A stretch of DNA of 64,000 nucleotides from Utricularia gibba (lineage: Eukaryota > Streptophyta > Magnoliopsida > Lamiales > Lentibulariaceae). The notes under the pieces were generated by a model, which did not search any database, had not been told where the DNA came from, and saw only the letters and a program-made list of their open reading frames with translations. Made by a program: the position numbers and the translations under genes. The number at the start of each line of letters is the position of its first letter. Position 1 is the stretch's first letter. Shown here piece after piece: positions 1 to 12,220 of the stretch. The stretch is taken from positions 2,046,001 to 2,110,000 of the forward strand of contig NEEC01000012.1 of NCBI GenBank assembly GCA_002189035.1, given 5' to 3'.

Positions 1-192
1 TAGCCTCTTTGTCGTGAATAAAAGGATGAGATCTCATGGCCGTCGTCCGAAGGCCGTGCTGCCTCCGAGAAATATCGACGATCCCAGGCGCACTCCGGCC
101 TAGATCGATGGAGGCGCTCGGGGAAGACGACCCGCGACGCCGTGTCTGTTTTTGAAATTAGAAATTGGGGTATAAAAATTGAACGAGTGACG
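1..192. other. GC-rich window edge downstream of the GH17 gene
   Basis: No gene can be assigned. Positions 1-140 are clearly richer in GC than the spacers elsewhere and contain a perfect 12-bp palindrome at 26-37. The minus strand reads open across most of this stretch, so it could be part of a gene cut by the window edge, but nothing was recognised. The part next to position 193 is probably 3' untranslated sequence of the glucanase gene. Confidence 0.3.
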
Positions 193-1732
193 TTAGGATA
201 CCAAAAGGAGAAAGACAATGCAACCTTCGGCGACGGCGAGCAGAATCCCGACGACTTTCCTCCTGAGAAGCAGGAGGGAGTGGTTGTCGGCGATCATCAC
301 CGGAAAGACACATTTCTCATCGGAGGGATCCTCGTGGGTGATCCTCGCCAGGCCGGAGAAGTCGCAGTCCCATTCATTCTGACTCTTCATCTGATAGTAC
401 ATGTTGAAAGCGTAGGAAGCATTCCCCTCGAGAGTCAGATGGTTGCACGATGATCCGAACCCTAGCGCTGTGCAGTCCGATTGGCTGCAGGCGAAATCGA
501 TGTTCGCCGCAAGATCTCCGTCGACGTCCTCCGCTGCCGCCACCGTGGGTTTCAACACGCACCACCGTCGCACCATGTACTCCACGCCTTCCACCGCCAC
601 GAGTGCTCCATTTCCGCCTAACAAATCCAGCTCGTACTTGGGTTTTCCGTCGAATTCGAAGATCCCCCAATGCCGTTCGAAGGATCCGGGTTCGATGCTC
701 TTGGCGTTTTCGTCGAATAGGCTGAAGAGGTAGATTTCTAGTTCCCCCTTTCTTGCCGGCGTTCCTTGCGCCGCGGCTGCGTGGCGGATCAGCCCCTGGT
801 TGAATCTCCTTGCGTTCTCGATATTCGCGTGCTCGTCGCCGTCGGTAGGCCACCCAACCTCCCCGACGATGATTTTCATATCCGGGAAGCCCGCCTTCGT
901 CAGAGACCAAACCAGAGTGTCGAAATTCGCATCAAACACATTTGTGTATGTGCAACTTCCGTCTCTCAGGGGACGAGCTCCGCCATCGAAGAAAGCGAAG
1001 TCGACCGGAAAGTATGCATTCTGGTAGAGACTCAAGAACGGGTAGATATTAACGACGAAAGGGGCGTCGTTGGAATGGAGAAATTGGACAATCTGAACGG
1101 TTAAATCACGGATCTCCGGCCGGAAATCGCCGCCAGAAGGAACGGGATTCGATTCCGGCGAGTTGTAGATATCAGCGTTGAACGGAACGGTTGCTTTCAC
1201 CACCGATCCCAATCCTGCTCTGTTTAAAGCTCCTTGAATGTTCCTCAACGCCGGCAAAGTATGCTGTAGATAACTTCCGTTGTACGTTTTCAGAAACGGC
1301 TCATTCCCGACGGCGACGTACCTGAAAGAAACACCAAAATCCGATTCCGGTACCCACAAATTGAACGGTTTTCTTGATCGAAAAAACAACCACCCACCTG
1401 ATATCAACTCCCCCGGGATACGCATATGCGGTGACATTCGCGTCCACCCACTGCGCAGCGGCGCCGGCGTCGAGGCTCAGCTGACGCAGCATACAGTTAG
1501 GAACCGCCAACATAACTTCGATCCCACTCCCGGAAAGCGCTTCCAGAATCTTCCGATCAGCCTCGAAGAGCTTCACCCTCTTGAACCCGTTTTCTTTCAG
1601 CATATTCACCACGCTGTAAGGAGCTAAAGAGTGCTTAGCCATGGTACCCCAGTTGACGCCTATAGCGGCCGCGGCGGCCGGCGAATCCAGCGCCGCCGCG
1701 AAGAGCATCATCAGCAGCAGAAGCTCGTTCAT
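193..1732 (-). CDS. Glucan endo-1,3-beta-glucosidase (GH17) with X8/CBM43 domain, GPI-anchor type
   Basis: Two exons (1732-1398 and 1321-193) with a 76-bp GT-AG intron give about 487 residues. The start at 1732 is chosen because it puts a signal peptide ([15 protein letters not shown]) at the N-terminus; an in-frame ATG at 1846 would bury it. The GH17 barrel follows, with the acid/base Glu in VGNEP (about residue 119) and the nucleophile Glu in VGEVGWPT (about residue 266). A cysteine-rich X8 module starts near residue 365 (RRWCVLKP). The C-terminus is hydrophobic, as expected for a GPI-anchor signal. Enzymes of this type hydrolyse beta-1,3-glucan (callose) at the cell surface, often at plasmodesmata. 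The family is certain; the exact substrate and site are inferred. Confidence 0.93.
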
Positions 1733-2324
1733 CTGTCGACTGTGAAATTGCGAAATGACGGGGAATTCAACCGGCGGCATGCAAGGAAAGCATCCAGGTG
1801 GTGTCCCAGTCTCTAAAACCGACAACTTTTCGCCTTCTGAATCCATACTTCAGTTGTAAGTAGTTGCGCGTATCCGTTCCCGTGAAGGTTGCCAATTGTA
1901 GCACCCGCTCAGGAGCTTTTGGATTAACCGATAAACTACTGCCATTGTGTGGGGGGTGGTTTTGATTTTTAAAAAATAAAAATACATTATTAAATACGCA
2001 TATTTAAAAAATAAAAATTTTAAAATATAGTTTATTTTTAAAAAGTTGTAAAATCTCAATTTTTACTTTATCAAAAATAGAAAAAAACTATATTAAATAA
2101 AACCTATATCTATATTTATTAGAAGTTGTTTAATAATAAAGCGTTTAATAATAAAGCATTAATATATTTAATTATAATATAATTAATGTTGTATATATTC
2201 AATTATATATAATATTTGATATACAATAATAAGCTTATATATGTTAGTGATTCAAATATAATTAACACATATTTCATTTATGAATATTATCTACATATTC
2301 AAAAAAATAAGTATGTGTCTAGTA

Positions 2325-2383
<59 letters not shown>

Positions 2384-3395
2384 TTAAAAATATTTTTTAT
2401 TTAATAAATTTGAATATAAATCTTATATACTATACAATCAAATACCATTTTAGACATATATATATCATTCATAATATATTTACATAATCACTTTAATTAT
2501 ACTTACGAAAAATATTCTTTTAATTAAATGAATCTTAATTTTCTCATTATATATATTACAAACAATATCTATCAATACAAATAATATTTTAAATACATAT
2601 TTATAAAATTTATATATCAAATATAATTATATAAATATCTATTATTTAAATACAAATAATTCAAATTCGTTATCAATTAGACTATTGTAGCACCTCAAAT
2701 TTGCACTTGGCTTATAAAGTGGCATATCAAAACTTCAAATTGAAGTTGTTTTCCTATAAAACACTCTGCTTACTATCAATTTGAAAGCGTGTTTGGTTGA
2801 TGGGGAGGGCTCTGGAATCAAAGGGTCTGATTCTCTCAGCGCAATAAAGGGAAGCCTTTCTTCTGGTAAAACATGGAGAGATTGACAAGGAGGCAAGTGG
2901 TGTAGAGGGAGCAGATAATGGAGGATGAATACTCTGGTCACCTGGGGCCAGAAGATCAGTTAAAGGCCCCTTCCAGCTCAAAATGGGCATTTGCTAAGCT
3001 CATACAGATTAAATTTCTTCTTTTCTGCTCCCTTTACTTCTTGGATTTCTCCTTTTGGGCCTTTTTATCCACACTTTCTTGCACACCTCATGGGCGCAAA
3101 TCACTACCTTTCCTTTTTGCCATCTTCATTGTACCTGAGAACATATGGTGATGGCTTTTGAGTTAAAGGCGAGACTCAATTATCCTTGAAAATAATGACT
3201 TTGTTCTTCGACTTATAGCTGTCGGGGACCTTTATTGGGAGAGTGGTGCATTTCATTGAATAAGGAGTAGGCTCTTTGATGTCTGTGCTGCTTTTTGTCT
3301 GTATTTTCTGCATCAGACAGATGATTTGTTTGGCTTCAGGCACTGTTCTTTAACCAATGAAGAAGCATCATCGACTGTGAATTGACTTACTGCTG
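1733..3395. other. AT-rich intergenic spacer
   Basis: Positions 1950-2700 are extremely AT-rich and include a long TA microsatellite. Positions 2700-3395 have more balanced composition and probably hold the 3' untranslated region of the methyltransferase gene that ends at 3396. Short open frames here show no recognisable domain. Confidence 0.5.
2329..2378. repeat. (TA)n microsatellite, about 25 units
   Basis: An uninterrupted run of alternating T and A covers about 50 bp inside AT-rich spacer. It is a simple sequence repeat, likely variable in length between individuals. Confidence 0.95.
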
Positions 3396-4685
3396 CTATT
3401 TCATTCCTATCAGGTGATTCAACAGAACGCCTGCTGCAACACTTACATTTAGGCTCTCCACTGCCATGAAGGACCTGAACTCTGGATCTGTATTTTCCAA
3501 GTCATTAGCAACCAACCCCACTGGTTGGTTTCCTGGGATTCTGATCAGGTCCGTGCAGGACCTTTCTACCAGGGGTCGCAGTCCAGTGCCCTCGTTACCC
3601 AACACCAGGATTGTGGGAGCACCAGGAGTGACTTCACACAGTGGAATCGCTCTGGTTGCAATGGAGGCACCCAACACTCTCCAGTTGTTGCCAGCTGATG
3701 AAGACAGGAACTGCATCATATTCTTGCAAGATCGAACCTCCATCAGCTCGAGTGATCCTGCACTGGCTTTGCTGACAACCCCGCTCAACGGGGCTGAATT
3801 CTTGGCACACAACACTACTCCGGCTGCCCCAAAAAAGTAGGCGGATCGAATAATCGCCCCTAAGTTCTGAGGATCAGTAACCTCATCCAATGCCAGCCAC
3901 ACAGAACCTCTTTCTCCATCATCAGACACAGGTTCTAACTCCCTAATACTAACCATTTCCAAAGGCGAAGCATCGAGAACCAAACCCTGATGAGGCCGGT
4001 TATCGGAAATCATGTTCAGGTCATGTTTGGACACCTCTTTTAAGACCAGCTCCATCTTTTCAGCCATCTTCATTATCTTCTCTAAACCTTTCTTGTCCTT
4101 CTTCCGTTTGTTGTTTCCAGTTACATCCATTCCTTCCTGTACATACAATGCATAGAATTCCCTACGGCCAGCTAAAAGCGATGCAAGTACAGGACCAACT
4201 CCATATATCCCTTCTCCCACCATTTTTGGAACTGAGGATTCCTTGGCTTCTTTCCAAACATTTCTACCCCAAGCTTCCTGCTTGTTCCATCTCCTAACCT
4301 CCGGTTTTTCGATTCCGGTTTTCTCGTTGCTCCATTTGCTGAACTTTTTCTTTATGCCATTCCATCTTGGATTATCAACTTCATCATCAGCGTCATCTTT
4401 ACCCCCAGATTCATTTCCATGTTGCTGCAGCGTGCTCTCCTTCAGTATCTTTTCTGCCGAAATTTGCCAAGAGCTGGCCACCACGTCTCTTCTCTCAACC
4501 CTTTTTTGCCCATTTTTCAACCACGGAAGGGGATTTCTTCTATTTTCATCAGCATTACTCGAAATGTAACTGGAGAATCTCCTTGCACTCCGATTACCCG
4601 CAGCTAGACTTCTAAGTGCTTGAGCTTGAGTGGGGATTCTACTACTTACCAGAAGTGGCTTCGGAGAGTTGAAAGTTATCATCAT
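3396..4685 (-). CDS. SpoU/TrmH-family RNA 2'-O-ribose methyltransferase, MRM1-like, organelle-targeted
   Basis: Single-exon gene of about 429 residues from the ATG at 4685. The three SPOUT signature motifs are near the C-terminus: LDEVTDPQNLGAIIRSA, LVLGNEGTGL and SLNVSVAAGVLLNHL, which form the knotted S-adenosylmethionine site and the dimer interface. A substrate-binding segment (GIYGVGPVLASLLAGRREFYALYVQEG) lies about 200 residues earlier. The first 45 or so residues are basic and Ser-rich (MMITFNSPKPLLVSSRIPTQ), fitting an organelle transit peptide. A charged low-complexity stretch follows. The frame stays open upstream to an ATG at 5021, so a longer N-terminus cannot be excluded, but the residues it adds do not look like part of the family. 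The likely role is methylation of a conserved ribose in mitochondrial or plastid large-subunit rRNA; this is inferred from homology. Confidence 0.88.
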   Translation of the reverse strand: MMITFNSPKPLLVSSRIPTQAQALRSLAAGNRSARRFSSYISSNADENRRNPLPWLKNGQKRVERRDVVASSWQISAEKILKESTLQQHGNESGGKDDADDEVDNPRWNGIKKKFSKWSNEKTGIEKPEVRRWNKQEAWGRNVWKEAKESSVPKMVGEGIYGVGPVLASLLAGRREFYALYVQEGMDVTGNNKRKKDKKGLEKIMKMAEKMELVLKEVSKHDLNMISDNRPHQGLVLDASPLEMVSIRELEPVSDDGERGSVWLALDEVTDPQNLGAIIRSAYFFGAAGVVLCAKNSAPLSGVVSKASAGSLELMEVRSCKNMMQFLSSSAGNNWRVLGASIATRAIPLCEVTPGAPTILVLGNEGTGLRPLVERSCTDLIRIPGNQPVGLVANDLENTDPEFRSFMAVESLNVSVAAGVLLNHLIGMK

Positions 4686-5091
4686 CGACGTTGGCCGCAA
4701 GGATGCTCTTAACGCAGAAGGTAAAGCGCGGGGATTCCCCATTCGATGTGACGAAACTGTCCGAAATCCGATAAGCTCTTCGGCGGCGGACACCAAGATT
4801 CCGCCGGAGCAAAACCCGAGGGAGTTATCCAATTCCACGTTATGACCGACCCAACTAGGGTTGAACTGGTTTTGTAACCCCCAGGCGTTGACAGTGGGCC
4901 GGTTCGGGTCGGGTCGCATACATCGGACCCAATCCCAAACCAATAGCATTCGTCCAAATTCAAGCACATAATTTCTCCATTGAATTCCAGATTTTGTTTT
5001 CCAAACTAATTCATATTTCAACTGAAATCGGCGGCGGCGTTGCTCGGCGCATCACCGGCGACCATGCTTCTGGATGGGTGAACTGTAGCGC
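4686..5091. other. Spacer between the SpoU gene and the INTS11-like gene
   Basis: About 400 bp holding the promoter and 5' leader of the methyltransferase gene and the 3' untranslated region of the INTS11-like gene. The methyltransferase frame remains open through 4686-5021. No other feature was seen. Confidence 0.4.
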
Positions 5092-7884
5092 CTAAGATGC
5101 GGATTCTGTTGCATCTTCAACCTCGTGGCTTTCTATTCCCAACAAGCTTGATATCTCGCTAACATGTACAACTTTGGGAGTCTGTTGCATGACCAGCAGA
5201 CCTTCAGCTACCCTGTCATCTGATATCTGCGGCAAGGCGGTGGTCGGTCCACGATTCGAGTTGAATCCTGTGTCCGGGAACCGGAAGTTGGGGGCCAAGG
5301 AGCTTTCCAAGAAGACGTCAGAGGCACTGCATTTCATATGACGGCTTGATGGAAGGCAGAGAGTTTCATTGTTGGCAGGATAGTAGCATGGGATTGAGAA
5401 CTCGGACTGGATCTTCTCTTTGAGTGTGGCCATCTTGGGCTTCTCCCGTGCACAAGAATCACATGCTTCGGGGATAAGAACCTCACAAGGTCAATGATCC
5501 CTTTTGCGTCTGTATGGGGACTGAATGACAGCTGATGAATCTGGAAAGCAACAAAAATGAAATGATGATATGTGCAACGGAGAGAGGGGATCAAAGTGGG
5601 AGAATCCGAGGATGCTGCAAACTACCTGGCACCGAACTTCGATCTGTGTATTATCGTAGAGCCTGATCTGTGTAGGTACTTTGGCAGACATGAGCTTGTT
5701 TCCTATGGTTCCAGCAACACAATATCTAGGGAAGGCAGCAAAAGGGAAGGTGAATGCAAGGAGATGGAATCCATCCAAGCAAGAGATGCCAATTAAGGAA
5801 CACGAATACCCTGGAAGTGTGACAAGATTTCCCTCAAATGGTGCCCACTGTTTGAACACTTCGAGCGAAAAACCACCACTGATCATCCCCGGAGTGGCAA
5901 AAAGGACGCATGGCCCGGGAGAGTTTATCTGGAAAGAATCAAAACTGCACACTGCAAAGTCCTTGTTAGTACTCTAGGCAAAAGAACCCCTTTTTATAGC
6001 TTGAAGTCACTGAGAATTCTAACTCCCCACCATACCATGTTTGTAGTCAAATGGATTGCGAGTGGAATAGGAGTCCTTGACCTTTTGGCTGGTCCAACTT
6101 ATGAAAACTTTATAGTAACTATTAGCTTGTAATGTCAAACCTAGAGCAATGAAAACAAACTCTTGATACACTCAAAAGAACTAAGTATACACAGATTTTA
6201 AGGCAGAAGTTTGTAAAAAACAATAAAAGGTGTACCTGCAGAGAAGTATATGGGGACCTTAAGGTTCATCCTTTCCCAGTAATCATCTAGTAGCATGCAA
6301 AGTTCCTGTGAAACAGTTTCGGGAAGCTTATATATTCTTGCTGTCACGCTCGAAAAAATAAACTGAAAAAAGGGAATATCAGATGTCAATGAAATAACCT
6401 GAGCTCTGCCAAGAGCAAATGTAGGTATTAGAACCTTCCCTCCTCCAGCAACACATTTGTGTACCTACAAAATGGTTAAGTGATAATGGAGCTAGAGAAA
6501 AGAAAAACGTCCACAAGACTTTCACTTTGATACGGATACACAAAACATAGGCTGTGAGTATACGTCTTTTAGCTAAGTGATGAGAGGAAAATTCTTACAG
6601 CTTTGAGGAATTCCCTCTCCCGAAAGTATTTTGAGTCACGGTATGTTGTAGCATATGTTGACCTGCTCAACATAATTTTTCAAAGATGCCTTGAGTACAT
6701 GCAGCAAAAAATGGAGTAGATACAGAGGAGCATACACAATATGCTAGATGCTTCGATACAGACAACAAAATACACCGTTGCATATTCAGTGACTAGTAAA
6801 GAAATCTTCTACTTTAATTTCACAGGTAAATTGTAAGTGCTCACTAGAAAATTTACCATGTTGATGCCCCGCTACTACTACTACATTATATTTGGGAGAA
6901 TCCAGAGGAAAGATTTTGGAACGTACTCAGTAATAACAAGGTCTAGTTTCAATCGGTCGATTTGAGCAGCCCCAAGATGTCTATCAGCTGTCATATTGTA
7001 ATCTCCTGTGTACACAACAGCAGCATCTCCCACCCTGACGTGAAACATTGCCGCTCCAAGGACCTAAGGGCATACTGAAATTAGTAACTACAGGCAAAGA
7101 GAAAAAGAGAACCTTGCACGAAAATAGATTATATTTTAAGAGTCCCTACGTGGCCTGCATAGTATGCACATATCTGAAGGTCTTTGTCAACTTGAACTGT
7201 CTGCTTCAGATCAACCGCGATGACTGCACTAATAGCCAAAAAAAGGCATCTGCATGTGAGGAAAGCATGTAGTCAGCCTGATAAACTGCACTGGTTACCT
7301 TTCTTCATACACTCAACAATATGTTCCGAGTTAAAGACCTCTTCTTCTCCTCGTCTGTCCACCATCACCTTTCGGTAGTCCTCAAGCATGATGGGGGCTA
7401 ATGCTTTTGTTGGATACTGAAATGCGGTACCCGGAGATCAATACAAGAAAAACGAGCAACAAAAGATCAGGTCAAAATTCTACCGTCATGTAAATAGGAC
7501 CATTATAACCGCAAACTTGGGTGAAATACGGTAGAGCTCCAATGTGGTCCAAGTGAAAATGAGTGATGATTATGCATGAGATTGAATCCTTGAATTCACC
7601 GGAGTTCGAAATCAGTGAAAAATCTGGGTACCGACGTTGGTCCGTGTAACCCATATGCATTCCACAATCGAACATTATTTTCTTTCCATCTATTGAGACA
7701 ACCACACAGCTCTTGCCCACCTCTTGTCCTGCCCCTGTTGAATGAATCCCACATGCATCATAAAAAAAGCAATCTTTGGGTTGCACTTGCATTTCATTGA
7801 GCAGAAAGCAGATATTTAGAACTGTTACTCAGCAACCAACAAGGATAAAAATGTGATACCTAGGACAAGACACTCTATAGCCAT
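5092..7884 (-). CDS. CPSF73-II: Integrator subunit 11-like / CPSF73-II metallo-beta-lactamase RNA endonuclease, with apparent frameshift
   Basis: Twelve exons: 7884-7860, 7734-7484, 7416-7299, 7223-7150, 7063-6927, 6662-6599, 6464-6399, 6305-6236, 6140-6036, 5951-5810, 5725-5626 and 5540-5092. All junctions are GT-AG and in phase. The product, about 533 residues, has the metallo-beta-lactamase fold with metal ligands in [21 protein letters not shown] and YTGDYNM, followed by a beta-CASP domain ([43 protein letters not shown]). This is the INTS11 type rather than core CPSF73, and the family processes the 3' ends of snRNA and other transcripts in the nucleus. In exon 12 the frame breaks at 5445-5447. 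One missing C joins VHG to the conserved MATLKEKIQ segment; as written, the last 110 or so residues are lost. Everything else is intact, so a base-call error is more likely than a pseudogene. Confidence 0.9.
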
Positions 7885-8557
7885 AGTAGAACTGAGGCGG
7901 TGCCTCGTATCCGTATCCGCCTGCTATTTCTTCGTTACGAAATTGGGTCCTGGAATCACCTCTTCCGACAACTACCAAGGTTGCAAGATTGAAACTACAA
8001 CTCCGGCGGTGTCGGGAGACCGCCGGTGACGTCACAAACTGGGCTATATATCCACGGATTAACTTAGCCGTTGCAATAACGGCCCAAATCAAAAGGAAAG
8101 CCGGCCCATATCCAAAGAGGCACGAAAGGAGAACCGTTGATCCGCCAAGCCCACTCCCCCGCTCGCCCCATCCCACTCCTTTCTCATCCGCAGCAAGTGG
8201 GGGTGGGCTACATAGTTACTCTTTATCTTAGATTCATAATATTGAAATTTAGTATCCGATGAATTATGCGAATATACACGTAAAGTTCAAGCACATAAAA
8301 AAATGTAAATTATAATAAAAAATATTAGATTTAAATTATTAATTATAATCTATAATTGTTTATATATTCGATTATATCACTTTTATTTTTTAATATGGAA
8401 TTATATATTCTAATACGTAACAGTTCCACGATCACGCGCCGCCGTGCATCGGTGGGAGAGGCGACGAATAATGAAGCATGTAACCCAAGCGAGGGAATCA
8501 GCATTCGTAGAATGTCACAGGCACAAAACCAAGTACAAAATTTTCAAGAGGAAGTCT
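7885..8557. other. Spacer upstream of the INTS11-like gene
   Basis: About 670 bp containing the INTS11-like promoter and leader and the 3' end of the RIT1-like gene. Positions 7980-8210 are GC-richer; 8220-8400 are AT-rich. No RNA gene or repeat was identified. Confidence 0.4.
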
Positions 8558-11133
8558 TCAATCTCCATTAGAAGATTCATCTTTCGTAGAATGTGCCGAT
8601 CCCCTACTGCTGCTTCCATCTTTACCAGCACTCGCTTTTCCGTACTGCGAAATGCAGGCAAACACTTGCCTTAGATTGCCTCTGGAAGGCCTGGCATTCA
8701 CAGCATATTTGCATATGAAAACCAATCGCTTCTTCAACTCCGACTTGGTTACTTGAATCTCCCTAAAGCATTTCCCATCATCAAATTTCCCTACACGACG
8801 ATAACACGAAAATCGGCGAGGCTCAAGCTGCATAACACACACGTACTGTCGGAAAGTTGAAAATGTTACCCGTTTGATCAAAGAACGATATCAAGATTGC
8901 CAAAGAAACACACACGCTGATGTCCTCCCCTGCAACCAACACGATCATCATCTCAGCTCATCTACTAGCAATCAACATTCGAGTTCGTCCATAAAATTTC
9001 TCCATAAAATTTCTCCTAATTACGCATCGTTTCTATTCTAAAACACGATCAATGCGTAAAATCCAGATCAAATGAGACGAAGAACAAGAAAATATACCGT
9101 CGGAGCAGCATACGAATAGCGGTTGGCCTCGTCCCAAACTCCTCCGCGCGAACTCCAGCGCACAGGGCAGGTTTCTTGATAAAGAAAAACGATCATGCTT
9201 GGAGTCCTATATATACCCAACATCATAAGTCTAGTAAACTGAATATTTATTTATTCTTCTCAAATAATATTACAATATTAAGAACACTAATTTATAATTA
9301 ATTATGAAAATTATTACAACACAAACACAAAGCATCATACCACAATAGGCAAGTACAAGTACGTGTCCGTACTGTTTGGCTTGGAAATGGTGTGTGAGGA
9401 CTCCTGGTCACAGTTCAATATGGAGTAGATAGGATCCACTTCTCCAACTGCAAAACATGACAGAAACCAAAATGCTTGTTATACGTGGTTATGTTGATAT
9501 TCATCTGCTATCTTACAAAGAAAAACATGTTCGAAACATGGAGAACAATGAAATATGCTTCATTGTTGTGTATCATGCTATAAAAGCTCTCGATAATTAA
9601 GCCAAAAGATTGAAATTCGCCTCGAAATCATGTTTTGTCTAACCAGCACATGATATAAACGAATTCTAACATCCAATATCTTTCACTAGTAAGCTCTAAA
9701 GGATCAGATCATCAATAAGTACATACAGAATAAATAAAAAAACTGGCAGATATATAAAAATGTACCTAGTAGAGATTTCCCGAGAGCGATATTTGTGGAG
9801 CCCAAAATGGTTATGCCATCAACATGAGGAATGCCTTTCTCATCCTTCATCATGACCAGACTTCCTGACTCAGCCTTGCTATTGCTTAAGCATCCGGAAG
9901 GGCGGACTGGCACTTGCTTAGCATCTTCACCGCTCCGCAGGCGACGAACGCGGTCTTTTTCAACGATATGTGCTACAAACTGGTTACATGATTCAGGACC
10001 TGAAGAAACAATTTCATGAGCATGCTGCCAGAAAAGATCTGGTGATAGCCCCCTGGCCCAACTTTCCTCATCATCTCCTGCTCCAGGGATGTAGTTCCAA
10101 CTGAACTCGGATGTTGTTTTAGTATGGCATGTCATCAAGATGCAGAAACAAGTATGATGGGAGTGAATTCCCATGAATCATGATCAGGCACTTCGTTCAG
10201 CCAGATGAGGCTTCTTTGTGAGAGCCACAGTGGCCTCAGAGGTTTCTTAAGGAGCGATGAGATGGAGCCAAGCTCAGCTCCACTAGACTCCAACTCACAG
10301 ACCCAGATTTCCAAACGGCTTTCAATCATCTGTCTTTCAATGTCCGAAACCCAAAGGGGGAGATGCAAGGAGCAATCCCATTCGGATGGTTCCTCCGTTT
10401 TGGTAGGCTCACTTGACCTCCCCGCCTTCTAGTAAAAAAAAAAAAGGGAGGAGGGGGGAGGAGCTGAGAATGAAGTATTCCTCTCATTCTTAGTCAGCAG
10501 AATACAGAATAAGATTTGCATTCCAAATTTTTCACATGTAGAAAAATTACTTACATTACCCAATGTGTCACAACATGTTAGCCGCTCCCGATACCTGCGA
10601 ATTGCATGATTTAAAACACATGTCCAGATTGGAATAGTTTTTGACATACTGTCTGGAAACCTCTTCCCCTTCCTTGTTGAATCAACTATGATACAACCAC
10701 CCTTCTGTCCTAATTTTCAAAGTTCATAAAACATCATATGACTATGTAATAACATTAGGAAAACATTACACGACACATGTTCGTGTATACATTTTCCCGT
10801 TCAGATTTTGAATTCTAAACAACTGATGACAAAAAGATGAGGAGAAAAATTACCAGCTGTGTTTGCGACATGGAGGTTGAGACGGGGGATGCTGAAAGAC
10901 AGGTTGTTAGTGTGGCCATCAGTTGATTTGAAGTAGCATGTGCCATCAAATCTGCGGGAGTACCAGAGTCCACATCGGAGGTTTGCCAGCAGGGGCAGCT
11001 GTGGCCACAGCTGAGATATTTCTCCAACAAATATGGAGTCCTCATATATCGAACGCAGGGCATTGTATAGACTGTTCTCTTTGCGTTTTATCATCCTTGA
11101 AATCTTGTATACATTCCTAGTGTCCTCCTCCAT
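8558..11133 (-). CDS. RIT1: tRNA A64-2'-O-ribosylphosphate transferase, RIT1-like, with apparent frameshift
   Basis: Seven exons: 11133-10854, 10709-10555, 10428-9766, 9447-9341, 9206-9098, 8929-8870 and 8790-8558, about 535 residues. The N-terminal Rit1 domain shows IYEDSIFVGEISQLWPQLPL, CYFKSTDGHTNN, IVDSTRKGKRFPDSMSKTIP and NYIPGAGDDEESWARGLSP. The C-terminal phosphatase-like domain has a P-loop-like stretch, FVCCSDGEDISVC, and ends in KSELKKRLVFICKYAVNARP. In yeast the enzyme adds 2'-O-ribosyl phosphate to A64 of initiator tRNA-Met, keeping it out of elongation; the same role is inferred here. In exon 3 the frame hits TGA at 10135-10137 right after IILVSAS and resumes one base out at TTSEFSWNYIPG. 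A single base is missing at about 10100-10140, and the gap is too short for an intron. The other exons join cleanly. Confidence 0.88.
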
Positions 11134-12220
11134 TGATGAGCTTAGAAACAAAGAAAAGGTCTGAAAGACTATCATTTGATATACGTAGCCATTGGAAATG
11201 CAAAATATTGCCCCTCACTATCAAGGATAAAAACAAGGAACCAAATGAAGAGCTACAGAAACCTCTCTAATCATTACATAAACAACAGTGAAAAACAATG
11301 CAGTTAAAACATTACATAGGCAATGCATGAAAATTCCTTGAGCATTACGTATACCTCTTCCTGGAACACCTTTACATAGGCATAATAATTTTTTTTGCAG
11401 CACATTAATTTTCAGTTTCTTCAATAAAATTCAAAATTTTAAAACCGATTATTGCCTATCATTCTTCCAAATGCAAAATAAAATTGAATGAATACTCGAT
11501 TAATAACTATGAACCAAATGGGATCATTATCAGATTGGAAACATTCAAGAGTGTTTCTTGCCCGTTTTAATAGAAATGCAAAGACCTAGAGGACAAGGCT
11601 TACTCAAAGTGTCCCCTAAATTGGTATAGCGGCATACGTCAGGAAAGAAACGAACTATTCAGATAGAACCACACAGTCCATCCAAAACCAATTAACCGAA
11701 GCTGCACTTCAATCCAATAAGGGCGACACCAACACAATGATTTTCCGTACAGCTGCCACCCCGGAGAGTTTGTGTAGTGACCAACGAGGCTCTGGCGCCG
11801 CCGCCGCAGCTACTAAAAAGGTTCGATGTTGTTCGGAAGTCCCTGAGATGGGGGGCCGGGCCGCCGGGGGTGTGTGGGGACGATGGGTTTTTAATAAATG
11901 GTTCTCAAAGGACCAAATGTGGACTTAACGATAAATCCCACAAATACAGGGGTTCAATTATAAATATTTTTTTCGCTATTCTCTGTTTGCTTGATTAACA
12001 AGAAATTAATTTTGGATTTCGCTCAGGTTGTCGGGAGTACGTCGTCGAATTGAACACAACCGTTGATTCTGACCCTTCGGCGTTAAATTCCCGCTCCGGA
12101 TTCCTATTTTCGCCTTTTTTGACTCTGATTTTTCTGTACAAGAGGGGAATTTGACCCCGAGAAGGTGATTTTAATCAGTTTTTTTCAGAAATTTGTGTTG
12201 ATAGTTTCGGGGAATCGAAG
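11134..12220. other. Divergent promoter region between RIT1-like and FMP32-like genes
   Basis: The two genes are transcribed away from each other, so this 1.1 kb carries both promoters. A GC-rich block lies at about 11760-11890 and is probably proximal to the start sites. Open frames here are not conserved in any way I could recognise. Confidence 0.4.

Noticed and set aside
1733-1846. Upstream ATG for the GH17 gene at 1846
   Set aside because: It would place the signal peptide about 38 residues inside the protein.
2735-3151. Overlapping open frames on both strands upstream of the SpoU 3' end
   Set aside because: No domain or conserved motif is visible, and the position fits a 3' untranslated region.
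8558-8881. A separate small gene encoding about 107 residues
   Set aside because: Its C-terminal part is the last exon of the RIT1-like gene, reached by a good AG acceptor at 8791. The N-terminal part is intron sequence.
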